Shown piece by piece: positions 46,391 through 57,939 of a stretch of 64,000 nucleotides of DNA. Position numbers and translations under genes: made by a program. Below the pieces are notes generated by a model. That model was not told the origin of the DNA and searched no databases. It worked only from the letters and a program-made list of their open reading frames with translations. The stretch lies in the NCBI GenBank assembly GCA_009760855.2, contig WPIO01000032.1, positions 4,388,001 through 4,452,000 on the forward strand, written 5' to 3'. The DNA comes from Cristatella mucedo (lineage: Eukaryota; Bryozoa; Phylactolaemata; Cristatellidae). The first letter of the stretch is position 1. Each line of letters opens with the position of its first letter.

Positions 46391-48969
46391 GAATTCATCA
46401 ATCAGTACCTACTTAAAATGGTGATCGTCTTGCAAAACTACCACACAACCTTACCAAAGGTACCATATACCTTAGAAACACATTAACAAAATGGTTTAAC
46501 GGCTGACTCGTTAATGCATATTAAGAGTGTGGCTAGTATGTATGCTTGTGCTTGCTATGACATCTGTATCAGCTTAAGGCTGTTTTCAATTCTACATTAG
46601 CATTCAATGATATTCGGATTGTGAGTGTTCATGTTCGGACAAGTTTCCTTTCATTGTTTTGCACCGAATATGCCGTAGAGTTCCTACAATAAACTCTGGA
46701 ATGAACATTCAGGGCTTAATCTACGAAGCTCATTCCTACGCTGCATTTGGGTTCTGTGGGCTGCCCAGTGTCAGTGATTCAAGTGCAGCACTTCATGGAA
46801 GTAGCAGCCATGAGAAATAACATTGCCCTTTGCAAGTATGCGTTTTCAAAAAAGGTACTTTACGTCAGGCACTGAGCCTGATCTGTTCCCAAACCACTGC
46901 AGCAGCGACTTCCAAAAACTTATAATGATATCGCTTAGAATAACTCTTTAAGGAACTGGTGCATAACTAGGTAACAACAACGGACCTTGGACTGGCCGAG
47001 CCAGCACTCGGGAGTTTATGCTATAGTGACATTAGCTTGACTTCGTAGCTTCATGGAATAAATAAGGACTCGCTAGGGCGATATAAGCCGTACAAGAGCT
47101 TGGCATGCCCGATCTCCCGTTTTTGTTAACAATGGGCTTGAAATAAACTGTGTTTGATGCTGGTAAAGAATCTAAGAAGAAAAATACTGTGACATGACCA
47201 GCAAAATATTTTCTATGCCGGCAATGGTCAGGACAATAACAACACAGTCTTTGAATCATAATCTAATATATCTCCATATGCAACGCTAAAATGCTAGGAG
47301 GGCAAAGTGGACGTTACACGCAGTGTTCTTTGTATCACCGTCAAAGCCTGAGCGGCTTGAGGTGGGCTTTTGGTAGCCAAGAGGCTTCATATCCCTCAAA
47401 AAGAAGAGATTGCAAGTAGTGCGGTGGAGTTACGATGGCAGTCAGAAAGTAAATCTAATGAAAGTAGTAGCTTGGGACATCTAGAAGAATTTCTCATGAG
47501 TCAGCAGCAGAACAAATGTCGTTGCAAAAGAATCGTGGAAGTAAGAGCGACCGTAGGAAATCTGCAAAATATAAGCTTCGATGGCCAACGCTGATTAAGG
47601 GTATTTACTGAAAAATCCGTGTATTACCTATAGATGACCTGAGGCCAGAGGAAGGCTTAAACGTGTGCATGAGTTAAGCTGTATCAAACGTAGCCAAGCC
47701 ATAACGTGCTGGGTGTGGTTCACAGTAAGAATTGAGCTCTTCGTCTATTTATCACATCGATTCATTGCGTCTCCTTCAGCAGTTGGGTGGATCAATGTCT
47801 TGGAATTTTAGACACAAATTTCAGCAGTAGGCATTGCTAGCTGCAGAATAGCAAGGCTCTTTGATTGGCTTTAAGAAATCAGATTAACAGCAACCCAGAG
47901 CCTAGACTAAGTAGCTAGTTAGATTTCTTATATAAACCGCATGGCTGAAAGGTCTCACACAGAGATCTTACCTGGTGGCTAGCGATGCAAGCAGTATGTC
48001 TAATAAAGCTTTCACACTTTAAGCGGTTACCGAAGAGAACATCAATATTTCGATGACATCAATAGGTCACGTTACAGCTTGACCAATTTAAGGAGCATCC
48101 TTACTCTAGCCATTAGCTTAGAGTTTTCAAGGAGTTCGGTTATACGATCTTAGCAACAAGAAATTAGACGAAATCTAGAATTGAATATCTTTCTAACAAC
48201 CACGATGCTTGTCTTTCACGTAGGTGATTGCGGCGATTCAATTGACACATGCAGCTACGTATATCTTTGGTTTCGAAACGAGGAAATCTTTTGACCAGGC
48301 AAAAGGATTAGTGGATAACAACTTGTTTAATCGCTCAACACGTACTGTGCGATATATATTATGAGACATACGTCATAAAGTGTACGGTAGAGATAAAGGT
48401 GCTAGTTTATCGCAGCATCTGAATTTCATTCGGACGCAAGAAATCTTCAGTATAGTAATGACCATATTGTTAGGCTTTCGAAAGATAAGTAGATTGCTTT
48501 CTCTGATTTCTCAATGCAAACCCTAGATATGTGAAAGATATGGTTTTCGTAACAGACACATGAAAAGAGTCCGCCGATGAAGGCTTTGTTTTAACTTCCA
48601 AATGTTTCGCAACGGCATTTTCTCAAGAGCCTTGCAAAATTAAAAATAGGAGGCTGCAGAGTTTGTCATGTTGAGGGTAAGAAGAAAGCAGAATATTTTG
48701 AAACCTGAACTCACGGCAATCTTTTTTATCTCCACAGCAGTATTTATTTCCGCTCCGTGCAGGAGAGTGCGGTTCTTTGGTCGGAAATGGTATTTATGCG
48801 ACTGCAGGTTGACCACGTGACTGGATGATTTCCAACCTGGCGATATAATAAATACCCGGCTAAATTTGTGTTATTGCGAAAATAAGTACCGCGTTTAAAA
48901 ACCTTGTTTAATGGCTCACTTATAAATCGTTGGAGTTTTGATCCGATAACGGAGGGGCTCCTCTAACCA

Positions 48970-49440
48970 TTTAGTCTCTCATAATGCAACAGTGTTCTTC
49001 AGAAGCTTTTTTCTGTGCGGCTCCTTTATTTTCTTACTTTAGCATACCGCTCGCAACTATTCAACCTACGATGAAGAATTGATACAACCTATTGTTTTGA
49101 CTCGAATCACTTTGCCATATCATATACAACCTCAATACTGTTGCAGATCATTCCTGTAGTTCCTATAATACTAACGCCGGGAACCTACTACCACAGAACA
49201 TCCCAATGTCCCCTGCCATGACCAAACTTAAAACGAAGCTTACAACGCACCTTTGCATTGCAGAATTTGGTGGATGTTTGTCATTCGTTTGTCGTGTACC
49301 TTTTTACACTATCCCTGCTACTTGTGAATGTTACCACCGGTCATTTGATTATACTTTCTATACAGCATCTAGAAAGTGCTTAGACAGAAACTCAGTTCTC
49401 TGAGGGTGCTATGCAATTGTATTATTAATTTTAATATGTT
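48970..49440 (+). mobile_element. old LINE-A 3' end inside array unit II
   Basis: gccgggaacctactaccaca and atgaccaaacttaaaacgaa correspond to the WNSLP...DLTTFKRNLKT region of LINE-A. The hairpin aaagtgcttagacagaaact...gggtgctatgc and an ATT tail follow. It is heavily mutated. A related relic sits at the same place in unit III. Confidence 0.7.
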
Positions 49441-49450
49441 ATATTCAGAA

Positions 49451-49680
49451 GCGTAGGCCTGTTGGTATAGAGGGGTATCATTCGTGCTTAGCGTCCGAGA
49501 AGTCCCAGGTTCACAACCCTGACAAGTTCTTTCTTTGCCGAGCTGGTTTGTCCCAGTCGCTAATGTGCTCGCACAAACCAAGTTCAGGCCGAGGTCGTGG
49601 GCTTGAGCCCCGTGGCACACGTGAAGCGCATGAATAGAGATTTAGTTCTTTTATGGCGCTATACAACTTTAATACATATT
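49451..49680 (+). mobile_element. SINE-B with two tRNA-like heads
   Basis: Head 1: ttggtatagaggggtatca (A-box side) and ccaggttcacaaccc (B box, 49506). Head 2: gtttgtcccagtcgctaatg, gtgctcg, and B-box-like gggcttgagcccc at 49599. Then gtgaagcgcatgaatagaga, ttatggcgctatac and an ATT-rich tail. Head 2 plus tail equals the single-headed copies at 8893 and 21245. Confidence 0.75.
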
Positions 49681-49719
49681 ATTATCTAAAAATTATCTCC
49701 CACCTCGGCCTATTTCTAG

Positions 49720-49823
49720 GTCACTGTGTATGAATGCATTTCCCTTTGCAGCAAATGTAAAGCGCTAAGAAAGAAACTGAGTTCTCTGAGGGCGCTTTAT
49801 CAAGTGCGTTATTATTATTATTA
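49720..49823 (+). mobile_element. very short LINE-A 3' end
   Basis: gcatttccctttgcagcaaa, the terminal hairpin (aaagcgctaagaaagaaact ... gagggcgcttta) and an (ATT)n tail at 49809-49823. It has only about 100 bases and is well preserved, so it is a young, extremely 5'-truncated insertion. 49824-50330 has no gene. Confidence 0.85.
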
Positions 49824-51033
49824 TGCTAAAAAGCAGCTTCTTTTGCATGCAAATGTACATTAACCTAGACAGCGGTGCATAGATGCAATGCAACTCTGTA
49901 AAATCTAAGCCATACAATTTTAAACAGTACACGTGCTAGTTGCTAGTATTAGCAGGGTGTAAGTATACCACCCTTCCCAACCCAATTCCACTGAGATGGT
50001 CTCCAAATCACCTTTGCTTATCTCACGAGATAGTTTCTTACCGACTGTACCCCAACAAACTGCCCAAATCTTCTTGCAGATGACACCCCAATGGCATTCT
50101 GGCTGTCGAGGCCGGCCCATCCTGAGAGGGGACCAATCACTTTAATAAGGGCCATGATGGCCAAATTACGGTAGCCAAGGAGATTTTTACTATTTCTTGA
50201 GTTCGTGCCTGTAGGATCTAGTATTGTCAACATCTAGGTTTAAAAAAAATTATACCGGTTTGATTGAAATAATGACCAGCTGTGATCTTCGCTGCAAGCC
50301 CTTGAGATATATCAAATATTGAGATATATAAATTCAAAAGTACCATTTAATAATATTCAGATTGTGGGATTCATTATCGCACTAGTTTCCTTTAATAGTT
50401 TTGCTCTGAAGATGGAGCTGAGTTCCTGCAATAAACCATTGAATGAAAATTCAAGGCTTAATCTACGAAGCTCATTCCGAACGTGACCTTTGGGTTCTGT
50501 GGGCCGGCCTGTGTCATTGATTCAAGTGCAGCACTTCATGGAAGCAGCAGCCATGAGCAATAACGGTGCCCTTCGGAAGCATTCGTTTTCCAAGAAAGGT
50601 AATTTTTGTGATGCCCTGAGCCTGATCTGTTCCCAAATCACTGCATCAGTGACGTCCGAAAGCTAATAGTGAAATCGCCTAGAATAACTCTCTAAGGAAC
50701 TGGTGCGTAACTAAGGTACATGAACGGACCCACGACTGGCAGAGCCAGCACTCGTCAGTTTATTCTATAGTGAAATTAGCTTGACTTCGTAGCATCATGG
50801 AATGAATATGGACTAGCTAGGGCGATGTAAGCCGTACAAGAGTTAGGCATGCCGATCTCTCGTTTTTCTTAAGAACGGCCTTGAAATGAAATGTGTTTGA
50901 TGCGGGTGAAGAATCTAAAAAGATAAATACTTTGACATGATCAGAAAAAAATACTATCTATGCCGGCAATGGTCAGGACGATAACAGAACGGTCGTTGAA
51001 GTATAGTCTGGTATATCTCCATATACAATGCTA

Positions 51034-51207
51034 AACAGCTAGGAGGCCAAAGTGGACATTACAGGCAGTGTCCTTTGTAGCACCATCAAAACCTGAGGGG
51101 CTTGAGGTTGGCATTTGGTAAACAGCTAGGAGGCCAAAGTGGACATTACAGGCAGTGTCCTTTGTAGCACCATCAAAACCTGAGGGGCTTGAGGTTGGCA
51201 TTTGGTA
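51034..51207. repeat. perfect 87-bp tandem duplication
   Basis: Two identical 87-bp copies starting aacagctaggaggccaaagt lie at 51034 and 51121. Unit II has a single copy of the corresponding sequence near 47290, so the doubling happened in unit III. Perfect identity implies a recent event, or an assembly error. Confidence 0.95.
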
Positions 51208-53472
51208 GCTGAGAGGCTTCATATCCCTCAAAGATAAGAGGGATTGCAAGTAGTGCGATGGAGTTGGGATGGCAGTCAAGAAAGTACACATAATGAAAGT
51301 AGCAGCTTTGAACAGCTATAGGAATCTCTCATGAGTCAGCAGCAGAACAAATGACATTGCTAACGAATCGTGGAAGTAAGGGCAACAGTAGCAAATCTGC
51401 GAAACATAAGGTTCGACCGCAAACGGTGAATAACGGTATTTATTGAAAAGTTCTGTATGTATGACTTATAGATGACATGAAGCTAGAAGAAGTCTGAACC
51501 GTGTGCACGAGTTTAGCTGTATCGAACTTTGCGAAGCCAGGACGTGCTGGGTGTTGTTCAGAGTAAGAATTGAGCTCTTGGTCCACTTATCATTTTGATT
51601 CATATCGTCTCCTGCAGCAGTAAGGCCAGGTGGGTCAATGTCTTGGAATTTTAGACAAAGCTTTCAGCATCACCCATCACTGGCTACAAAGTAGTAAAGG
51701 TCTTTGATTCACTTAAAAAATCACAATTACGGCAACCTAACCGAGACTAAGTAGCTAGTGAGATTTATTTTACAATCCACATAGGTAAACAGTCCTTAAT
51801 GAAACTCAGAGATCTTATCAGGTGGTTAGCTACCTAAGCAGTATGTTTAATGAAGCTCTCAGACTTTAAGTGACTACAGAAGAAAACACCTATATTTCGA
51901 TGACATCATTAGGTTGCATTAAAGCCTTATCATATTAAAGAGCTTTCTTACTCTAGCCATACGCTTAGAGTTCAAAGAGTTCGGCTATCCAATCTTAGCA
52001 ACAAGAAATTAGACGAAATCCAGGATTGAATATCTTCTTAACAACCACGGTGCTCGTCTTTCACGTAGGTGATTGCCGTGATTCAACTCACACATGCAGC
52101 TACGTATATCTTTGGTTTCAAAACAGGGAAACCTTTTAAACAAGGCGAAAAGATTCGTGGATAATCATTTGCTAAAAATACAATCTTAGCAACAAGAAAT
52201 TAGACAAAATCCACAATTAAATAGCTTCATAACAACCACGGTGCTCGTATTTCACGTAGGTGATTGCCACGATTCTACTGACACATGCAGCTACGTATAT
52301 CTTTGGTTTTGAAACAAGGAAAACCTTTTACCCGGTAACAAGATTCGTGGATAATCATTTGTTAAATCGCTCAAAACGTACTGTCCGATATAAAATTATG
52401 AAACGTTCGTAATAAAGTGACCGGTCGTAACAGGGTGCAAGTTTTTCGCAGCCTCTAAATTAACGTAGGACCCTAGAAATCTCCAGTATAATAATTACCA
52501 TATTCTCAGGTTTTTCGAAAAATAGGTAGATTTTTTCTATTATTTCTCAATACAATCCCTAGATAAGTGAAAGATATGGTTTGCAGCGGACACATGAAAA
52601 GGGTCGAATGAAAGCGTTTGTGATTTGATTTCATATTTATTACACCAGCAGTATCTGGCGAGCCTTTTCGAAATTAAAAGAGGAGGCTGCAGAGTTTGTC
52701 AAGTTGAAGATAATAAGAAGACAGTACATTTCAAAAATTGAACTGACGATAATTTTTATTTTCACAGCAGTATTTATATCTGCTTAGTTTAGGAGAATGC
52801 GGTTTGTTGCTCGGAAATGTTTTTTTGTGACTCCGGGTTCACCACGTGGCTAGATGATTCACAACACGGCGATAAAATAAGTACCCAGCTAACTCGATGT
52901 TTTTGCGAAATTGAGGACCGAGTTGGAAAACCTTGTTAAAAGACTGTCTCATATACCATTGAAGAGTTTTGATCCGCTAATGAAGGGGCTCCTCTAAGCC
53001 TTTACTCTCTCATAAACCAACAGTGCTCTTCGGAAGCTTTTATCTGTAAGGCACCTTTATTCTCTGTCTTCAGCTTACTATTCACAAATACTTATCCTCC
53101 GGTGAAGAATTGATACAATCCGCTGTTTTAACTCGAATCGCTAAGCCAAATCATATAGTACCTCAATACTATTGCAGACCATGACTGTAGTTACTATAAT
53201 CCTGAAGCTTGGAACTTCCTACCAAAGCACATCGCAATATCCCCTGACATGACCAAATTTTAAAAGAAGCTTACAACGCACCTTTGCATTGCAGAATTTG
53301 GTAGGTCTTTGTGATTCGTTCGTCGTGTGTATCTAATACCCCGGCTACTTGCAAATGTTACCACTGATCATATGATTATACTTTCTATACAGCATCTGGA
53401 AGTTGCCTAGAAAGAGATTCAGTTATCTGAGAATGCTATGCAAATGTATTATTATTATGATTATATTATATT

Positions 53473-53640
53473 CAGAAGCGTAGACCGGTTGGTATTGAGG
53501 GGGATCATTCTCGCTTAGCGTCCAAGAAGTCCCGGGTTCAATACCCTGACAAGTTCCTTCTTTGCCGAGCTGGTTTGGCCCAGTCGTTACGATACTGGCC
53601 CCAACCAAGATCTGGCCGAGGTCGTGGGTTGAGCTCCGTG
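53473..53640 (+). mobile_element. SINE-B with two tRNA-like heads, tail lost
   Basis: Head 1 with tcccgggttcaataccc as B box (about 53529), head 2 with gagctggtttggcccagtcg. It breaks off at the second B-box region (gttgagctccgtg). It is the counterpart of 49451-49620 in the neighbouring array unit. Confidence 0.75.
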
Positions 53641-53644
53641 TTCT

Positions 53645-54780
53645 GGAATTATCGCTAATCAGATGGCGTACTTAATTTTTCACATCAAGTGTGCGTTCAA
53701 AAACTAATTAGCTTTGCTACAGTACTGATGTTGTTAGAACAGCGTTGCGTCTTCATCATTAGATTTAGAATAATTCAGCCACCAATAACTAACTGATTAG
53801 AATCTGTTTTAGTTTGACCTTTTTCTTTTGCATACCTCAACACGACGCATGGATTGTTTTTAGCTTCTTCTTACAAGTCGAGTCAGAGAATATCGTGGTA
53901 TCAGTCTGGAGTGAGTTCTTGCTTCAGTAGCGTACACATCAAAAGAGCGAAAGCGAAAGAAACTTCTCCAAAGGGCGAATCTCTTCACTTCTTTACAATA
54001 TCAATACACAATACCAAAGAACGGAGCATCTTGCAACCTTCGTTAACCTCATAGTTTTCTATCTATATACTTGCTATGATAGTTAGACAATCAACATGAC
54101 CTTCTGGTGGCCGTTCAAATAAGTTTCTGAGTGAACGCAACATAATTCACTGTGACATAGGAGGCAGAAGTTTTGACAAAGGGCTTAAAAAAGTCCAGAT
54201 AAATATCCAACTACAAGGCAGCTAAGGAAACTCCTGCGTGAATTCAGATTCATTTGCCACATTCTCCTTTTTTAGGAAAAGTATGTTGAGAAAATTTCAA
54301 GAAATGGGGCGTAGTAGCGAAATGCATCTAAGGTTTAAGTGAAGCATAAGAAACTTATTGGCGTGCTACCTCACGTGGACTCAGGAAAACACCTAGCACG
54401 ACTTTAGCAGGTAAGGATAGTTCCTCTCTGTACCTCCACTTCAACGTCTATAGTAGCATCAGTAACACTAAACTCTACTGATAAGGCATAGCAACAAAAA
54501 TTGAGTGGCCACTGCATGACTTAAGCAAGCAAGCAAATTTTATTGCTCTGCCCAGTCAGATAAACGTTCGTTGTGCATCTTTGTTTTAATTATCTAAAAA
54601 GAGACAAACGAATGAGTGAAGCGAGCCGATTCACCTGATCTTAGCCCAGATTGTCCACAGTTTTCTATCTGACTGGTTGATTGATTGCTTTGACGTAACT
54701 TGTCTTTATCTGCAATTGGTCAATGAAACAGCGGTATAAGCATATAGGCTATTTTTTATTCTTAGGAAATTTATAATATT
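53645..54780. other. stretch with no recognised gene
   Basis: The spacer between array units III and IV. Frames are short and without known content. Confidence 0.5.
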
Positions 54781-54784
54781 ACTT

Positions 54785-56900
54785 TGATTGGGGGTTTCCT
54801 ATTTTACAAGCTTCGTTGCATACTTCTACTTTGAAAACGATGCGAAGTTCCTACGATGAACCGTAGACTGACAATTGAGGACGGAATATACTATGCTCAT
54901 TCCTTTGAGGCTTTTGTACTCTTTGGTCTGCCCTGGGTCAGTGAGTCAAGTATAGCGTCTCTTGAAGGCGGCAGCTGTCTCAAATAATGGTGCCCTTTGG
55001 CAGTACAGTGTTTCCGCAGACATGTGATTTTTGACACGCACAGGGAGTCCGATCGGTTCCTAAATTGCTGCTGCAGCTACCAGCAAAAGCCAATAACTAA
55101 ATCATCTAGAATAACTCTCTTAATGACTGCTGAACTAATAGGTAACAACAACAGACCCCGGACTGGCAGTATTAGCATACGGCAGTATATGCTATAATGA
55201 CATGACCGTGACTGCTCAGCTACATTGAATACACAAGACCAAAAAAGGGCACTTCAACCCATATAAAAGCCAGGCGTATGCGATTTATAATTTTTCGTAA
55301 CAGTGGTCTTGCAATGGAAAGTTTCGGATACTGTTGAGGACTAGACAATAAATAATACTGTGGCATAACCAGCACATTTAATCTATTCTGGCAATGATAA
55401 GAAGAATGACAGCAAAGCCGTTGAAGAATGGTGTGATTTACCTGCGACTACAATGCCAAAAAGCTAGGATGGCAAATTAGATGTTACACGTCAGTTTTCT
55501 TGGTAGCACAGTCAAAGCCTCATCGGCATGAGTTTGGAATTTGATAGCCAAGGGGCTTCATCTCCGCCAAAAAAGATAGAGTGCAAAGGTGAGTAAGGAT
55601 GGCAGTCGGGGAGGGGGGGGGGAGACAACAGCATGGAAATCAAAGCCCGGGTAAGCTCGACAAATTCGATATAGTCCGCCGCAAAACTTATGTCCTGGGG
55701 AAATCGGTGTATAAGTGAATCCAAAGTCATGAATCGTCAAACTTTATTTGTTGGTCGTCATGGATCTACGGGCAAAATTACTGAAAAGCCAGCATGTGTT
55801 TCATGGGTGACGTGATTGCACACGGAGGCTGAAACGCCTGCATGAGTTGAGCTACGTGGAAATTAGCTAAGCCAACTGTTCTTGGCCGTAAATATTGTTC
55901 ACCTTGACCTTAACTTAAGGCAAGCACGTTTACCAATAGGCCTTACCAGCCTGGCAGTTAAAATTTAGCTCTTCACCCTTTAATCGAACCAGAGCCACCG
56001 CATTACCTTCAGCCAAAGCGACATGCAGGTAAACGTCAAGGATTTCAAGTATAACCTTTCAGCTACGTGCGCCAACAGCCGCCAAGGCGTAAGACTCTTT
56101 AGCAAGCCTTGCATTAACTGAACTGCAGTTACTCGGCCAGACGTATCTTGGTAGCTTATTTTTTTTTAGCCATCCAACAAAGTAGAAAGTCCTAAATCTC
56201 ACACTTGAATCCACAGTGGTAGCAGTTTATGGAATCGCTCCTTCTCACAAAGCTTTACATATGTAAGCCATTATCAAAGAGGATACCTAGAATCCGAACG
56301 GTTAGTGAGTGTCACGTGACAGCCCAGCAAAAAATGCTACCTTTGCTAGTTTGTACAGAGTGCACGCTTAGAGTGAGCTGTAAGTAGTAGCCTGGTTTTA
56401 CCATTGTATAGTAAAAGACATTTGACGAAATCCCAGGATTGAGTATCTGCTAGATAATGATTTAGTTAATCGTTCACTGCAGCCGATTGGGATTATTTTT
56501 GGGACCAGTACTGGTAAGTTTTTCAACTTAGAAGTGAGGAAGCATTTGACTTAGACGAAAATATTTGTGATTCGTCATTTGGTATTTGGCCTAGCACTCA
56601 ATGCCATAAATTTCATGAGACTTCCGACTTTAATTTCAGCGTTGAGACAGCGTTTAATTTCTTTCAAACACTTCAAGGCTCGTTAACCAGGGTTCGTTAA
56701 TTTTCAGTCCAATAATGAATGATTTGGCTAACTTTTAAAAGATTCCAATAACAGTTTCTCAGGGAAAACACATGCTGCCCTTGAGAAATGGTTACCCTAA
56801 AAGAGACACGAATAGAGTCTACTGAAAAAAACAAAAAACGCCGTTTGAATTTCCATATTTTTTGTACCAGCTTAATCACAGGAGCCACGCAAATCTATAT
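54785..56900. repeat. tandem array unit IV, strongly diverged
   Basis: The left block is recognisable from gcgaagttcctacgatgaac through gtcagtgagtcaagtatagc to the region near 56160. The right block from about 56262 is recognisable mainly through cgaaatcccaggattgagta near 56430. It has no LINE-A relic or SINE at its end. It is the oldest-looking member of the array. Confidence 0.65.
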
Positions 56901-57173
56901 CTCAAAAACTACAGATTTTGTCTTTGCTTTGATCGAGCAATGCGTCGGTGCATAGCCGTTGCACGCGGGCTCGCTCATGACATTGCGTAGCCCGTCCTTG
57001 ACTTAAACCCTGGGCAGGGGTGCTTGCAGAAGAGGCTGTTACGACAGGGCCGCGGGAGAAAGCAGCTGCTCAATGCTCCAACTATGTCATGGACTGATCT
57101 ACAGATCAGGGGGCATGCGATTTCGATCGTTAAATGACGGTACTGCCCCCCCCCCGATCGTTGAGCTAGTGGG

Positions 57174-57399
57174 CTGTGACACTCGAAGTGGTATGCTATT
57201 GGATTGCACTGCTAGTGATTGATGTGACAGGGCGCAGTCGAGGCAGAACTCCTGTGGGCGAGAGGAGCAAAGACATGCCTGTCTCCCCCTGATTCCTCGT
57301 GCTTCCCCCTGTCCCGTGCCATGTGCAATAAAAAGAAACCTGTTGGCGTTAGTCGTCGGCGAGCGTTATTGTGCTGCCTGCGGCTGCAACAAAACTACA
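57174..57399 (+). mobile_element. possible solo LTR
   Basis: A GC-richer island in AT-rich DNA. It has TG starts (tgtgacactc at 57174 or tgtgacaggg at 57222), AATAAA at 57327, and an end at ctaca (57399) followed by ttaacgac and tggtggtgctgaa, which resembles the TGG start of a primer-binding site. No gag or pol follows. The evidence is only positional; it could also be the 3' end of an unrelated transcript. Confidence 0.3.
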
Positions 57400-57939
57400 T
57401 TAACGACTGGTGGTGCTGAAAACTTTGAGTAAAACGATGCGCACAATGAAGAAATGTTTTTGAAATTTTTCCATACACTGGTGACGGCTCGTCCAGCGAT
57501 GACCATTTCAGAGGCATTATTCAATGTCGAGCAGGCACAGCTTTAATACCATAGCCTAGAGAAAAATTTGTTTTGGATGATTCTAGAGTTTACCGTCTTA
57601 CTGCAAGCCCTATGTCAAACAGTACCATTCTGTGGGTGTCTCACAATAGTTAAATAGAACTAATTGCACACTGATTGCGGTTATGAAGTAGTGGCGTGAT
57701 AGATCAGCCATATTGTGACTGGCGTTCGTTATACGCAGCTCCAGAATAATGATGGCTTGGAGCCGTTGAGGTAAAATCTCTGGCCAAGACAGTAAAAGAG
57801 CCGAGCCACGTGTAGTCAGTCGTTATCCGGGAGAGTTCTCCAGCACTTAAGGTGACTATTCAGTATCTTTAACGAAGAGACAACAAACGTCTCTATACGC
57901 AGCAAAAACGAACGACTGCTTGAACACTAAAAAGTGGCT

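Larger units (their letters stand above)
46600..49680. repeat. tandem array unit II
   Basis: Left block (46600-47960), right block (48018-48850), then a plus-strand LINE-A relic (about 48970-49440) and a dimeric SINE-B (49451-49680). The same order recurs in unit III. The two left blocks share, for example, ggcttaatctacgaagctca and gcagcacttcatggaagtag with few changes. Confidence 0.88.
50340..53640. repeat. tandem array unit III
   Basis: Left block (50340-51840), right block (about 51870-52880), LINE-A relic (about 52995-53460) and a SINE-B (53473-53640), in the order seen in unit II but more diverged. A roughly 120-bp piece of the right block (aacaagaaattagacgaaat and what follows) is itself duplicated within the unit, near 52003 and 52190. 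The SINE here lacks its hairpin tail. Confidence 0.85.
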
